NCBI GenBank assembly: GCA_004802705.1
Contig: SGPL01000458.1
Location: 8,150-26,434 of the forward strand
DNA length: 18,285 nt
Source: Bondarzewia mesenterica
Taxonomy: Eukaryota; Basidiomycota; Agaricomycetes; Russulales; Bondarzewiaceae
Reading direction: 5' to 3'
In this document: one piece after another, positions 9,125 to 18,285 of the stretch
Layout: each line of letters begins with the position of its first letter
Numbering within the stretch: position 1 is the first letter of the stretch
The notes under the pieces: generated by a model
The model's database searches: none
Told to the model about the DNA's origin: nothing
What the model saw: the letters and a program-made list of their open reading frames with translations, nothing else
Made by a program: the position numbers and the translations under genes

Positions 9125-9692
9125 CTGTCCTTTGTCATTTTTATATTAGCAAAATCACATGGATGAGAAATCACTATGCTGACTGACTTTATTTTTGAAG
9201 ACACCAAGGACAGTTCTCCCTCATTTTTAAACCTAGATGGCCTAGAATACAACTCAAACAATGCACATACAAATGCATGGCACAGTGTACAAGGTAATTC
9301 TCTGCTGATAGATCCTACGATCAAAGCTCATGAACGAGAGAAAGCAGTCAAATGAAAGGTATGACTTACTTTTTTATCTCAGGTGAAGGCTTGAAAATTT
9401 GAGAAAAAAGTTAAATGGGAGTACAGATAGTTATCTAGAGCACAACCCACAATAAATCCCCTATACCTTGGTTATCGACTGCGGGGTCTGTCGCCTTCTG
9501 AACTAGCTGCCTCCACTATGACAGTATATGAGCCACCCATCAATGGCCTTAAAATTATCAACATATTGTTTGACTGTGGAAGCTTTGCCCTTTTCACTTG
9601 AAGAAAAAATAAGATACAATGAAAAAATGGAGATAGAGGTTGACTGACCATGAAGCGCTTGCCTTTGAGCTCTTACACTTTTTCAGCGACAT

Positions 9693-10589
9693 GGTGAAAA
9701 CAAAGAGTACAGTGAAAGGATATCTGAGAAAAGAGGATTCTCAGTGGATGGAGAATGTAGAGACTATACTGTCTGTCAATAAATTTAAAAGCAATACAAG
9801 AAAACCCAGACGAGGCGAGACACTCTAGTTTTTTGTACTAAAGTCGTAAAAAAAATTATAAAAAAAATTGTAAACAAATTATTATGATTGCTAGGCATTA
9901 TAGCAACTAGCGCAGTGAAAGAGACTGGATTTGTCTGAATGAGAAACAAATGTGAGCATGTAGGTTTTGGAGGGAAAAAAAAATGAACAGTGGCAGAATG
10001 TAACTCTATGCAAGCACGACTAGACAGAATGAGACCAATATTACGATAATTCTATGGAAGTAATTCTTCAAGACAAAGTGGTAAATATGAACTACTGAGT
10101 CATGTCAAACATCTGGAGCATCACTAGCACAAAGCACAATGATGCCTAAAATGGAGAAAAAGTAATGCTCATTGTGTAATAATTCTATAAAGTCAATCGA
10201 TAACAATAAAAGAGAAAAAGAATTGAAAAGTGAATACACCATAATCTCAACTAATCGATTGTCCTCCTACTACCTTCTCATGTCTTCTGACAGAACTCAT
10301 CTCCAAAAATATTGAACACTTGCACATAGTGAGCTAACTAGTGAAAATGTATAAATATGATACACTCATATTGCTGTGTGACGGTGTGGGCAGACACTAG
10401 AGACTGTGCTCAAGCAAAATATCATCACTCAGAAGACCCACTCAGAGAAAGTGAATAGCGTGAATAGCAAATTCCTCCTCATGCAGAAGGAACATATAAG
10501 TGGACCTACTATGAAATGATGTGAGAATGGACGCTAATTGAACTACTTATCTGGATAGGAACAAAGGTTTTCAGAATACACATATCTCT
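9693..10589. promoter_or_regulatory. Intergenic region between divergent decayed genes B and A
   Basis: About 0.9 kb separates the proposed start codons of gene B (minus) and gene A (plus), so it would carry both promoters. It is AT-rich with A-runs near 9850-9870. A plus-strand frame at 9640-9828 overlaps gene B exon 1 and is not preferred. No distinct TATA box or duplicated motif could be fixed. Confidence 0.3.
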
Positions 10590-10770
10590 ATGGAGTCAGC
10601 AGTCAATGCCATCAATTGATGCATAAAGACCATCTGTCAGACAAAATCATCTTCTACATCTAAGGATATCTATTCAATTATTTCTTGCCACCCATTGTTC
10701 GAAAAACTCAGTATGTCAATCAAACATTACAGGTATTGTTCTGCTTATATGACATTTTTACAATCTAAAG

Positions 10771-11127
10771 ATTGGATGCACATGCCAGTTGGACATCACA
10801 AGAGGTCATTTTGGTTAGTCCTAGAGTTGAGGAGTTTATCGACTAGGTGAATACCATTCTCGGGATTTTGAAAATAATGAGCTCTACATTCAGCACAGGA
10901 GCACTGACTTTATAAAAACCATGCCTATTAGATGGTGATGCCTTACTCAGATTCCAAAATTGATACTTTACCTCTCTCATGCCAAAAATCAATGCCGACC
11001 CTTGCGTCATCCTAGAAAGCATTGACCCTTATGAAATCCTCGTGAACACTTGGGTTATTGGCAACTATACGATAGACAACATCATCGACTACTATGAGTG
11101 GTCAATTGATACTGATTCATCAGAAAG
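10771..11127 (+). other. Gene A proposed exon 2 (118 codons)
   Basis: 118 codons with three stops (TAG, TAA, TGA), each where Q or R would fit. The last 55 codons, from tac at 10964 to the donor at 11128, are stop-free. The following 51-nt intron has a TGCTAAT branch-like site and TCAAAG acceptor. Confidence 0.55.
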
Positions 11128-11506
11128 GTACAATATACATATCTTCCTCCTTAAGTGATGCTAATTCTGTCATCAAAGCTATGCAATTATTCTCTTGAAG
11201 TTTTCTGAAGAGGTCAGCTTGTGGAAGTCAGAGTGACCTTCTACGCATATCCTAGAGCTAGAGGAAAATTCAATTTCATCTGCTGCCTCCACTCAATCTG
11301 CATTCTTGACAAGCAATTTAAAGAGGTAAGTTCTATAGCATGCACACACCTTTCCAATAAACTGATAAAAAATCTCTCACCTCTCATTAAAAGCCATATT
11401 CTTTTGATGTCCATAGTATTNTGAGATCGATAAAGAGAAAAAGTGAGTACAACATACAAGAGGATCGTACCATGAAGTGAGGACAAGAAATGAGAGCAAT
11501 AAGCAG

Positions 11507-12076
11507 ATCTGTAGAAGAGGGAGATTCACAAGAGTAGTTCATGCAGATAGAGTCATAGTAGTGCATGATGCACTGAATCAAGGGCACTTTTCTCACATCC
11601 AAATCTTACTTACACATGATATCATCTGCCCACCATTAAACTCCACTCACTCATGTATCTGTATACCTACCTCCCTCCACTTAATAACTGGAATACTTAT
11701 CTATGCACAAATCAATATTTTGAGCTAGAATGTTCCAATGATTGTAACCCTCAACTACACATGGCTTCCCACATTTGCTCATAAAATGAACAGTTTATCA
11801 CTCGCTCTTTTTTTTTTCTTTCTCATTTGTCACTTCCTAGCTGCACATCAATTTCAATCCCCTATAAATTTGCAGTCAGATGTGAGTGTAAATATATACC
11901 CAACACAGCTCAATATTAATAACTATCAATAGAACAATGATAAGGTGTTCACTATCTATGATAGAAGAAACTATCCTACCATGTCGAGAGGCTTTCAGAT
12001 GAAGATACAACCCCTCAGAACTGACTCACATTCACCTCTACAATCTCAAGATATATTTACAAACACAATGAACAAG
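11507..12076 (+). other. Gene A proposed exon 5 (190 codons, two stops)
   Basis: One frame runs 190 codons with only two TAG stops (11726-11728 and 11930-11932). It starts ICRRGRFTRVVHADRV and includes a very hydrophobic F/L run (LALFFFFLICHFL, about 11800-11845). A TTCCTAG just after that run may instead mark an intron end, so the exon could be two. Confidence 0.5.
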
Positions 12077-12620
12077 GTATATCTATTATTATCACTCACC
12101 ACTGCAAGCCTTACTATAAAAATATCATAAGTCACTTTTGATAGCATCACTGATGTTAAGGTTCATCTACAGCTGGCTGAAGCGATGTGGAAAGTTTGCC
12201 TCACGGAAAAGATTTTGGCAGAATTTAGGTTAAATGAATCCCTCATCGAGGTTATGGCATATCAACAGAAGGTGCAAATGATAACATCAAAACTAGTTGC
12301 AGTGAAGATCGACATAGAGAATATACAAGCAATGGCAAGACAAAATAGCTATTATCCCCTACCCTTGTCAGTCACCCTTCCTTGTTCTATTAATTTGTGA
12401 TAGCTCTAACTCTACGCATTTTCAACAGCTCCCAATCCACCCACTTTTTTTACAGTTGCCATTGCACTTCAAACCTTCATTGCGCTCACTAAAACTTATG
12501 ACTGAATGAGAAGATGAGCTGATAGATGTAATTGGACACCTATATAATAAAGGAGAAAGCAACTGTGATGATCATAAGTTTTATATGTACTTCCTATCCT
12601 CTACTATCTCGTTTGGCTGA

Positions 12621-13729
12621 ATGTAACCAACTGATATGCCTCCGCTTTTGATTGCTATTTCTTACATTTATTTATGCTAGCACAACCTTATCAATGTCAT
12701 CATCATCATCATGGATCCTCTTTTTTTATTTATTGTTTCATTCACCTTTTATTTTACTCCACCACATCGTGCTCTATGCTTAGTCTCAATTTTGTTTGCT
12801 TTTTTCATATTTTTAATGTACAACAATATGCATTTGCTGCCCTATACCTGTCAGAATGAGAATGAATGGCGAGATTCCTTAAAAACCTAAATTATGATGA
12901 TGAAGCTCAACCTGTGATCGAGTATCTGCCAGCTGATCCATACAACAATCAAATGATCCATGAAACATACTTTTTGTTATCCAAATCTACAAGCTTCATA
13001 GTCCCATAAAAAGGCAGCTGAAAGGCATGTGCTACATAGGGCATCCACTCTAATAGCAATAGAGAACCTACAGTCTCATTATAATCTCTCCAACCCCTCC
13101 AACAACTGCATCCTAGTATATATCTCACACATATACTGTGACTAGATCGACAACATTCCACAGGGCAGAAAGGATCACACTGATGGTCATCTAGAGACTC
13201 TGTAGACCGACTGTCTTGATTCAGTGGTTGAAGTTCACTTGAGTTAGGTAGTATGCGAGGGCATCATAGATCTGTTGAATAAGTGGCAAGTCAAATTGAA
13301 TCAAGATGCTAGATGTCAAGTTCATTGGTCTTCTAAGGCGTGACTTGATAGTCTTGCTGATTTGTGCTGATAATAGCAGGTTTCTGAGGATTGAGTCGTG
13401 ATGCTGATCTGTAGAATCAGGTTAAGCAAAAAGCTTAGCAGTCAAAAGATCAAGGACTAAAACCTTGTATTGATTGCAAAGGCAAGTCAATGTACAAACA
13501 TGAGGTTAGATAAAGAAGATATCAAGCTAAAGGAAATGAAGCAGTCTAAGAGATTATAAATAGCACGACTACGGTGCATAGATTAAGATGATGTAATAAT
13601 ACAAGGGTGTGGGTGTGGAAAAGGCTGTAAATAGGTAAGGATCACAGATAGCCAAGCCACCTCATTGGAAGTGATGATATAAATGTCTATAGTAAGTCAG
13701 AAAGAAAAATATAAATGTTAGCATTCATG
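12621..13729. other. Mostly unassigned region downstream of gene A
   Basis: No firm gene. Apart from 12866-13006, stops occur at about the random rate in every frame. It includes a short CAT/ATC microsatellite near 12697-12712. A plus-strand reading beyond 13007 is Q/S-rich if stops are read as former Q or R (for example PLQQLHP, KPCIDCKGKSM), but this is too weak to call. Confidence 0.35.
12866..13006 (+). pseudogene. Possible further exon of gene A
   Basis: 47 stop-free codons from an ATG (MARFLKNLNYDDEAQPV, then EYLPADPYNNQM) to a TAA at 13007-13009. It has acidic, protein-like composition and lies 250 bases past the proposed end of gene A on the same strand. No connecting intron could be fixed with confidence, so it may also be chance. 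Confidence 0.3.
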
Positions 13730-15335
13730 ACAACTGCCTCATCGCTATCCTCTTGTTGTCCTCAACAAGACTTTAACCAGTGGTGTAGTTCTCATCTAAC
13801 TGATCTCTGAAATAGTTATAGTTCTCTGGCTCATACTTGTGTTCTGCACCACTATCATCGTCATAGTTGCTCTTATCATCGACGATCTCCTTTCTCTTCT
13901 CCTTGTCCACATGCTCAAGGCAGACCTTGGTAAAGTGTTTATCCAATTGACAAATAAAACACCTTCTTTTTTGGTATGAGGCACCTGTGCTGCATCGAGC
14001 CATTTATCATAGTAAGGTAATGAGTCATTTTATAGGGGCATGGGTGGTCGCTACTTCCTCCTGCTCCACCTCACAGTCTGTTTGCCTCGTGGTCCATCTG
14101 CTGCACTTTTGCTAGGAGGGATGATGGCACTGAGGAGGTTAGAGAGAGTGCCAATACTCTCTGTTCTAGCCTCTTACTGACCTCTGCCCTGTGCAGCCTT
14201 GTTGTGACTCCCCTGCATTCTATCAAGAGCTACGTGCATCATTGCTCTTACTCTAAGTTGATAAAGCTTAGGTCTTCTAACTCTAAGGTCAAGGCCCTGT
14301 AGTGGTGAATGTCTCTTATGAGTCCTGGGTCTCACTCTTCATATAATGCTCATTCGATGCCTTTATATCTCGAGAGGTCCATTAACGCAGCATAGAATGA
14401 GGAAGGTAGACTAATCATGTAGTCTTATAGTGAGGAGGGGGCACAATATGGCTCTTCAATTGCTGAGTGTCTATAAAGGACCCAGCCCTCCAGTTCTAAC
14501 TCTCACCTGGTGATGATGACAGAGGGGTCTCAGGTTATCATTAAGAGAGGTGGTTTTAGTGAGGGGGATGGTGTCATCAATCTTGAGAGGTATGTGTATG
14601 ACACTGAGCTAGAAGAAGGGGGCACTAGAGATGTCTAGGTGCTATGTTTGAGGCATTTTGGTGAGTTAATGGAGGAAGGAGTAGTTGGTACATAGGGGGT
14701 ATTGTCATCAATGTGAGAGATGAGGGTGGGGGAATTATGATCTTTAACATAATTTCTTGCAGAGACATCACTGCTTCAGCAAGTTTTTGTGCCGATGCAA
14801 GTCTCTGATCATGCACCTCTTCCTCTGCCAATGCGACAAGCTTTAACCTTGCCCACTCTTGAGCATCCTTCTGCCAGGCTTCTACTTTTAGATCTGCCAA
14901 GATCTCCTGCTGCTACTAGAATATCTATCAGTCTCTTTTTGTGAGTGTCTCTAAGACCTTGCATTCTTCTTCTGCTTCTTCTTTCAAGATAAGGTCCTAC
15001 TTGGCTTTCATTCTTAGTTGTTCTTTCATGTCATCATCACCGTAAGAATCTAGTGAGAGGAGAGGTATAACCACATCAGTTCCTAGCCTTAGAGCCTCCA
15101 TCCTAGCCTCATTCAAATATCCCTCTTTCATCTGTCTTCTTGCGAGGGCGTGGAGGTCATGGACTAGTTGCTCCTTATATTCTTATCTTTCATCATGTTG
15201 ATGTGAGTTTAATTCATTGGGAGATGTGGTGGTGAGTCATTCTATTAGAAAAAGGGGATGTAGGGATGTCAGCACAGTCTGGACACCAGTGCTGGAGGTA
15301 TAAGATAGGGTCTGAGAGCTATGGGTCGATGACAT
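13730..15335 (-). pseudogene. Ty3/gypsy gag remnant with CCHC zinc knuckle
   Basis: The minus-strand reading begins at ATG 15335 (MSSTHSSQT) and passes a charged helical region (ARRQMKEGYLNEARMEAL, ADLKVEAWQKDAQEW). It continues through a gag-like middle (SSFYAALMDLSRYKGIE) to a CCHC zinc knuckle at 13920-13961 and an acidic tail (EDSDEAVV). Several stops and at least two frame changes break it. The longest clean pieces are 14900-14625 (91 codons) and 14003-13773 (76 codons). Gag supplies the structural coat of the retrotransposon particle and its knuckle binds RNA. Protease and reverse transcriptase, expected next on this strand, are not found below 13730. The N-terminal assignment rests on composition and position; the zinc knuckle is specific. 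Confidence 0.7.
13920..13961 (-). other. CCHC zinc knuckle
   Basis: The sequence reads CFICQLDKHFTKVC, an exact C-x2-C-x4-H-x4-C retroviral-type zinc knuckle, inside the 76-codon frame at 14003-13773. Confidence 0.85.
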
Positions 15336-15559
15336 AGTAGTGAGTAGATGATGAAAAGGGAAAGGGCAACTTGTAATAGGATCAGGTGTAGGAGGAGATT
15401 GAACATGAAGCTATGAAAACTGCAGAGAAGAGAGGGAATTTGCCTCCCTCTTTATAATCTTCATTATCCTCAATGATTAGTTGATAGAGACAGAGGCAAT
15501 GTGGGGCTTATTGCATGTGAGTAGTTTCTATGGAATTCTTCGAAGGATAAACATGGGTC
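15336..15559 (-). promoter_or_regulatory. Spacer between integrase end and gag start, with TATA box
   Basis: About 220 bases link the chromodomain end to the gag ATG. On the minus strand GATTATAAAGAGGGAGG holds a TATA box (15456-15451), about 115 bases before the gag ATG, inside an AGAGGGA/TCCCTCT inverted repeat (15431-15451). The AAAGAGGGAGG part also resembles a polypurine tract. No LTR-like TG...CA pair or primer site is clear, so this could be a very short or degraded LTR. Confidence 0.4.
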
Positions 15560-16745
15560 TTCCATGTCTTCTTTTAAGTCTTCACAAAATCTCATTTATC
15601 ATCCGCGGGGGAGTAGCCCTTCCATTGTACCAGATATTGTAGATTTTCGTGGAACATACAGGAGTCTAATAGCATTTCTACCTCATAGGCTGGTTCATTA
15701 TCTATGAGGTCAGGCAGGTCAGGTCTTTTAAAGTTTGGGCCATGTGCTGAGGTTTCAACATATGACATGATTAGTGACAGATGAAATACCGAGTGGATTT
15801 TCCATGTGCTTGAAAGCTTCAGTCAGATGTTCATGGGTGATGGCATGTCTAGGACTGGGAAGGGTCCATATCTCCGAGGGGTGAGCTTTGCTGAGGGATG
15901 AGTAGTGGCGAGGTTTTTTGCTTCTAGCCACACCTTGTCTCCCTTCTAATACATTTTGCTCCTTTTTGGTTCTTTTCGAGCCATAATTTGTACTGCTAGG
16001 TTATGGGACACAATAATGTCTTTCCAAATTTCTTCTAGTTGCTTTAGTCTGTGTGAAATCGCGGGTAGCATCAAATCTTCCAGAATTTCTGGCAATGTCC
16101 ATGGGGTGTATCTCATAATTAGTTTGAAGGGGGCTTTCTTTGTTGATGAGTGTATCATAGAGTTGTGTGTGAACTCTGCGAATGGTAGTAGATCAGCTCA
16201 GTCATTGCCTTGAAAATTGCAGAAGATTCGTAGAAACTGTTTTAGTGACTGATTTGTTCATTCGGTCTGCCCATCTGACTGAGGATGATAAGCAGTGGAC
16301 ATTGCTTGTTTAATCTCGAGTTTTGTACATAGCTCCTTTATAACTTTTGCAGCATACTATGGGCCTCTGTCTGATATAATCTTCCTTGGCAGACTGTAAT
16401 GCCTCCAGATATGGTTCTGGTAGAGGTCTGCTGTTTGTTTAGCCATGATTGTCTTGTGGCATGGCACGAAGACCACTGCTTTTGATACATCATAGTCTAT
16501 GAAGACCAAAATTGAGTCAAACCCTTTGGACACTAGGAGATCTGTGATGAAGTCTGTAGAGACCACTTAGAAGGGGAGTGCATAGATGTCTGCCGAGATG
16601 GGTATTATGGGCACATAAGGTCGATTTGGCTGGTTCTTTGAGGCTTGGCATGTGGCACACCCTTTGACGTATTCCCTAATGAATACCATTATACTTGGCC
16701 ACTAAAATTCTCATTGATACACTCATGATGCCCCTAAGGGAGAAA
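15560..16745 (-). pseudogene. Ty3/gypsy chromovirus Pol remnant: integrase and chromodomain
   Basis: Minus strand, in order. The end of the zinc-binding integrase N-domain is FIREYVKGCATCQASK near 16630-16680. The DDE core follows: STDFITDLL, then SDRGPQY near 16355, then [24 protein letters not shown]-like stretch (KLTPRRYGPFPVL near 15870) is next, and then a chromodomain (YEVEMLLDS ... YLVQWKGYSP, about 15580-15700). Integrase inserts the element's cDNA; the chromodomain is the chromovirus feature that targets chromatin. Stops break it: a TAA before VVSTDF, a TGA where W stands in the usual W-A-D-L-L-P-F motif, a TAG after KRSKMY, and a TGA for W after ADDK. Reverse transcriptase and RNase H are missing because the sequence changes near 16745-16853, where the direct repeat begins. 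Confidence 0.9.
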
Positions 16746-16853
16746 CAACATCCCAAAAGACACCATAGGCAATGTGCAAGAGGGTGAGTCGAGTAGACAT
16801 CTGCCACAAAGACACAGGTGTGTGAGTGGATAGGTACGAAAGATGAATGAGAG
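16746..16853. other. Short unassigned stretch between integrase remnant and repeat copy 2
   Basis: About 100 bases with no firm match. It would be the integrase zinc-domain start or RNase H end of the gypsy element if intact, but the expected motifs are not readable. Confidence 0.35.
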
Positions 16854-18285
16854 TGTTGTCACGCTTATAAATTATTTGAAACCAAAAAGTTGTCATGGTG
16901 GCCGAATTATGCAAAGTCTGTACAGGACAGATCATGTCTAAAATATAAGCACCATGACTACACAAAAGGTTCTGAAGGCAATTTCTGAATGAATGACAAG
17001 GACAGCAATCAAGCAAATTACAGGCAATCAGGCAACAAGAGAAGCCAGAAATTGCCGAAGAAGCTGATGAGAATGGCAACTGAAAGGAAGCGGTAAAGTC
17101 AATCACTGAAAGGGTGAACAAGTTAACGCTGGAAGGAACACACATAAAAGATCAGACTCACTCTAGGAGTGATCCCCTCATTTCCTCTCATGTCCGTCTT
17201 TCCTACTCTACCAGTGCCCACACCCACTTACTTGCCTCCTCCCGCTCCTCCTTCCTCTGCGCTCATCCATCATGTGCTTCCACGCACTCCTGCTCCTTCT
17301 GCGGTAAAGCCGCCTTCTCACTGGTCGACCGAATCCACCCAAGCCGTTCATCTTCTTTCTTCATCCCCTCCTGCTGTAGTGGTTCAACCCGTCCCTCGAT
17401 TAATTCCTTCATGGTTCATTAACAATGCACCTTTTCCAATTCTCCCCAACTCTTCTTTCCTCGTCCAATGCAGATCATCTTCATCAATCCCCATCACAGT
17501 CATCTGACTCCTCTTTCATGATGGCCATTATGGTCTCTTTCCTATCAACATCGTGCAAGGCCCTGGCTTCCTCTAGATCCCCACCCGCTATCTCTCTAGA
17601 ACTAATTGGCTCGCACATCTCTTCCATCAATTCGTACCCCCTCTTCTCTTTGCTGCCTACTTCAGTGTTCAGCCAAGTGCGATCCATGCAAAGGTCCAGC
17701 AGGTATATCAGTGCAAAATCATAGAGGAGGGTAATGGGAAGCTTGGGTAGCGGTAAGTTCAAGCCAGCCGATCAACTTGATAAGACTGAACATCAGTCTT
17801 CATCAGGACAATCAACCCATTCCTGCTCGCATTATCATCATCATCGACGATATCATTGATAAGTAGCGCGCAGGTGTTCTGTTGATTAGCTGGACCCCTT
17901 TGGACTTACATTACCTTGACTTGTCATTGTCTTTTTTTTGTATCGCGTGTTTGATACGTTCTCTCCCCCCCACTCACACATACAGTCGCTCAAATTTGTC
18001 CTACTTGCTGTGCCTCATTACCTTGGTTCTCAAGTCTTGATTGACTGTCTTACATTTACAAGAAGCAATAATGATGGAATTCTGAACAAGCAAGGATGCG
18101 ACACATAAATAACTTAAAAAATCGGAAAAACCAGCTGAAAAGCACCCTATACTTCCAAAAACAAGACTATGCGCAATGACTCCACCTACCAAGCACCTTG
18201 TCAAAATATATCCTTGATGAATATAAGCAAGGGACATACAGACATTTTGAATAGTATTTTCCCCTATTTTTCCGAATTTCTTATC
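16854..18285 (+). repeat. Direct repeat, copy 2 (cut by window end)
   Basis: Same orientation and order as 1984-3421. It differs from copy 1 mainly by transitions, many turning CG into TG or CA. For example, copy 1 CGCG near 3141-3144 reads TGTG here, and CGCGATGG near 2647 reads CATGATGG. It has no ambiguous bases. Its right end lies beyond the window. The shared minus-strand hypothetical frame is open at 17762-17484 here. Confidence 0.9.

Larger units (their letters stand above)
5094..9692 (-). pseudogene. Decayed multi-exon gene B, C-terminal coiled coil, family unknown
   Basis: By eye I can trace one reading from ATG at 9692-9690 (context CACCATG, MSLKKCKSSKASAS) to TAA at 5096-5094. Proposed exons: 9692-9649, 9596-9467, 9389-9370, 9314-9291, 9241-9175, 9124-8667, 8613-8557, 8497-8387, 8332-8273, 8189-8135, 8075-7987, 7919-7528, 7464-7320, 7258-7127, 7025-6828, 6758-6685, 6618-6550, 6466-6333, 6233-5523, 5469-5359, 5300-5094. 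Introns are about 49-101 nt and several are textbook (GTAAGT, CTAAC, YAG). Exon lengths sum to 3,288 nt, 1,096 codons, and phase is kept throughout. About 42 in-frame stops occur, 19 of them in exon 19, nearly all explicable as CAG, CAA or CGA hit by C to T. The predicted protein has a basic start, an acidic D/E stretch near residues 100-125, a Ser/Thr/Pro-rich part, a CPLC pair and a long coiled coil. I recognise no family. Some boundaries, especially the smallest exons and a GTTATT or GTGTAG donor, may be wrong. Confidence 0.6.
10590..12620 (+). pseudogene. Decayed multi-exon gene A, family unknown
   Basis: Plus-strand reading from ATG 10590 (MESAVNAIN) to a TGA at 12618-12620. Proposed exons: 10590-10732, 10771-11127, 11179-11325, 11394-11442, 11507-12076, 12173-12370, 12429-12620. 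Total 1,656 nt, 552 codons, phase kept throughout. Only about 10 in-frame stops interrupt it, roughly one per 55 codons, well below chance for this base composition. Good splice signals include GTAAGT at 11326, GTGAGT at 11443, and CTCTAACTC with TTTTCAACAG before 12429. Weak points are a 38-nt first intron and a GTCACC donor at 12371. Peptides include VSPRVEEFID, LLDGDALLRFQN, INADPCVILESIDPYEILV and a helical stretch LAEAMWKVCLTEKILAEF. I recognise no domain. It may extend further (see 12866-13006). It is divergent to gene B, which suggests shared regulation in the intact ancestor. Confidence 0.55.

Noticed and set aside
9088..9324. Minus-strand 78-codon frame taken as a whole gene
   Set aside because: Its first part coincides with gene B exon 5, but a 50-nt intron (9125-9174) then shifts to the frame of exon 6. 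The end of the frame is an intron and frame artefact.
9640..9828. Plus-strand 62-codon lysine-rich frame
   Set aside because: Overlaps the start of gene B; no splice partner or recognisable domain found.
12949..13161. Minus-strand 70-codon open frame
   Set aside because: Antisense to the acidic plus-strand candidate at 12866-13006; no domain.
16723..17145. Minus-strand 140-codon frame, the longest ORF in that area
   Set aside because: It runs across the junction between gypsy remnant and direct repeat, so it is a chimeric frame, not a gene.
1984..18285. The two direct repeats as LTRs of one 16-kb element
   Set aside because: Their left ends abut unrelated broken elements and the interior holds other LTR remnants on mixed strands, so a single composite element is not supported without the right end.

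Overview
The window looks like a repeat-rich, non-conserved stretch of a filamentous fungal genome, most likely a basidiomycete (inference). The reasons are Ty1/copia and chromovirus-type Ty3/gypsy remnants, short 50-100 nt GT-AG introns with CTAAC-like branch sites and YAG acceptors, and widespread C-to-T type decay. No tRNA, rRNA, CRISPR array or intact conventional gene is visible. Ambiguous bases are dense up to position 2561, with one more at 11421.

Layout from left to right. (1) 192-1982, minus: C-terminal half of a copia polyprotein (reverse transcriptase and RNase H), cut at its upstream side. (2) 1984-3421: first copy of a direct repeat of at least 1.43 kb; the second copy is 16854-18285, cut by the window end. 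(3) 3632-4642: a roughly 1 kb LTR with TGTTGTATAT...ATATACAACA ends, a TATA box and two heat-shock-element-like palindromes, followed by about 150 bp of retroelement internal sequence. (4) 5094-12620: two divergently oriented, intron-rich decayed genes that ATG-based ORF calling misses. Gene B is on the minus strand: 21 proposed exons, 1,096 codons with the stop, an acidic N-terminal part and a C-terminal coiled coil. Gene A is on the plus strand: 7 proposed exons, 552 codons with the stop. About 0.9 kb separates their start codons. (5) 13730-16745, minus: a broken chromovirus in an odd order, with integrase plus chromodomain followed after about 220 bp by a gag reading with a CCHC zinc knuckle. 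(6) The second direct-repeat copy.

The main result is the gene pair. Candidate splice sites keep the reading phase through every proposed exon. In-frame stops are almost all of the kind made by CAG/CAA/CGA to TAG/TAA/TGA changes. Neither gene shows a transposase, reverse transcriptase, helicase or homeodomain signature that I recognise, so function is left open. They could be an old host gene pair, cargo of a larger element, or members of an expanded fungal family. The splice models were found by eye and boundaries may be off by one acceptor or donor.

Comparing the two direct-repeat copies shows that many differences, and the paired ambiguous bases, fall on CpG sites. This fits methylation-linked deamination acting on repeats in this genome.
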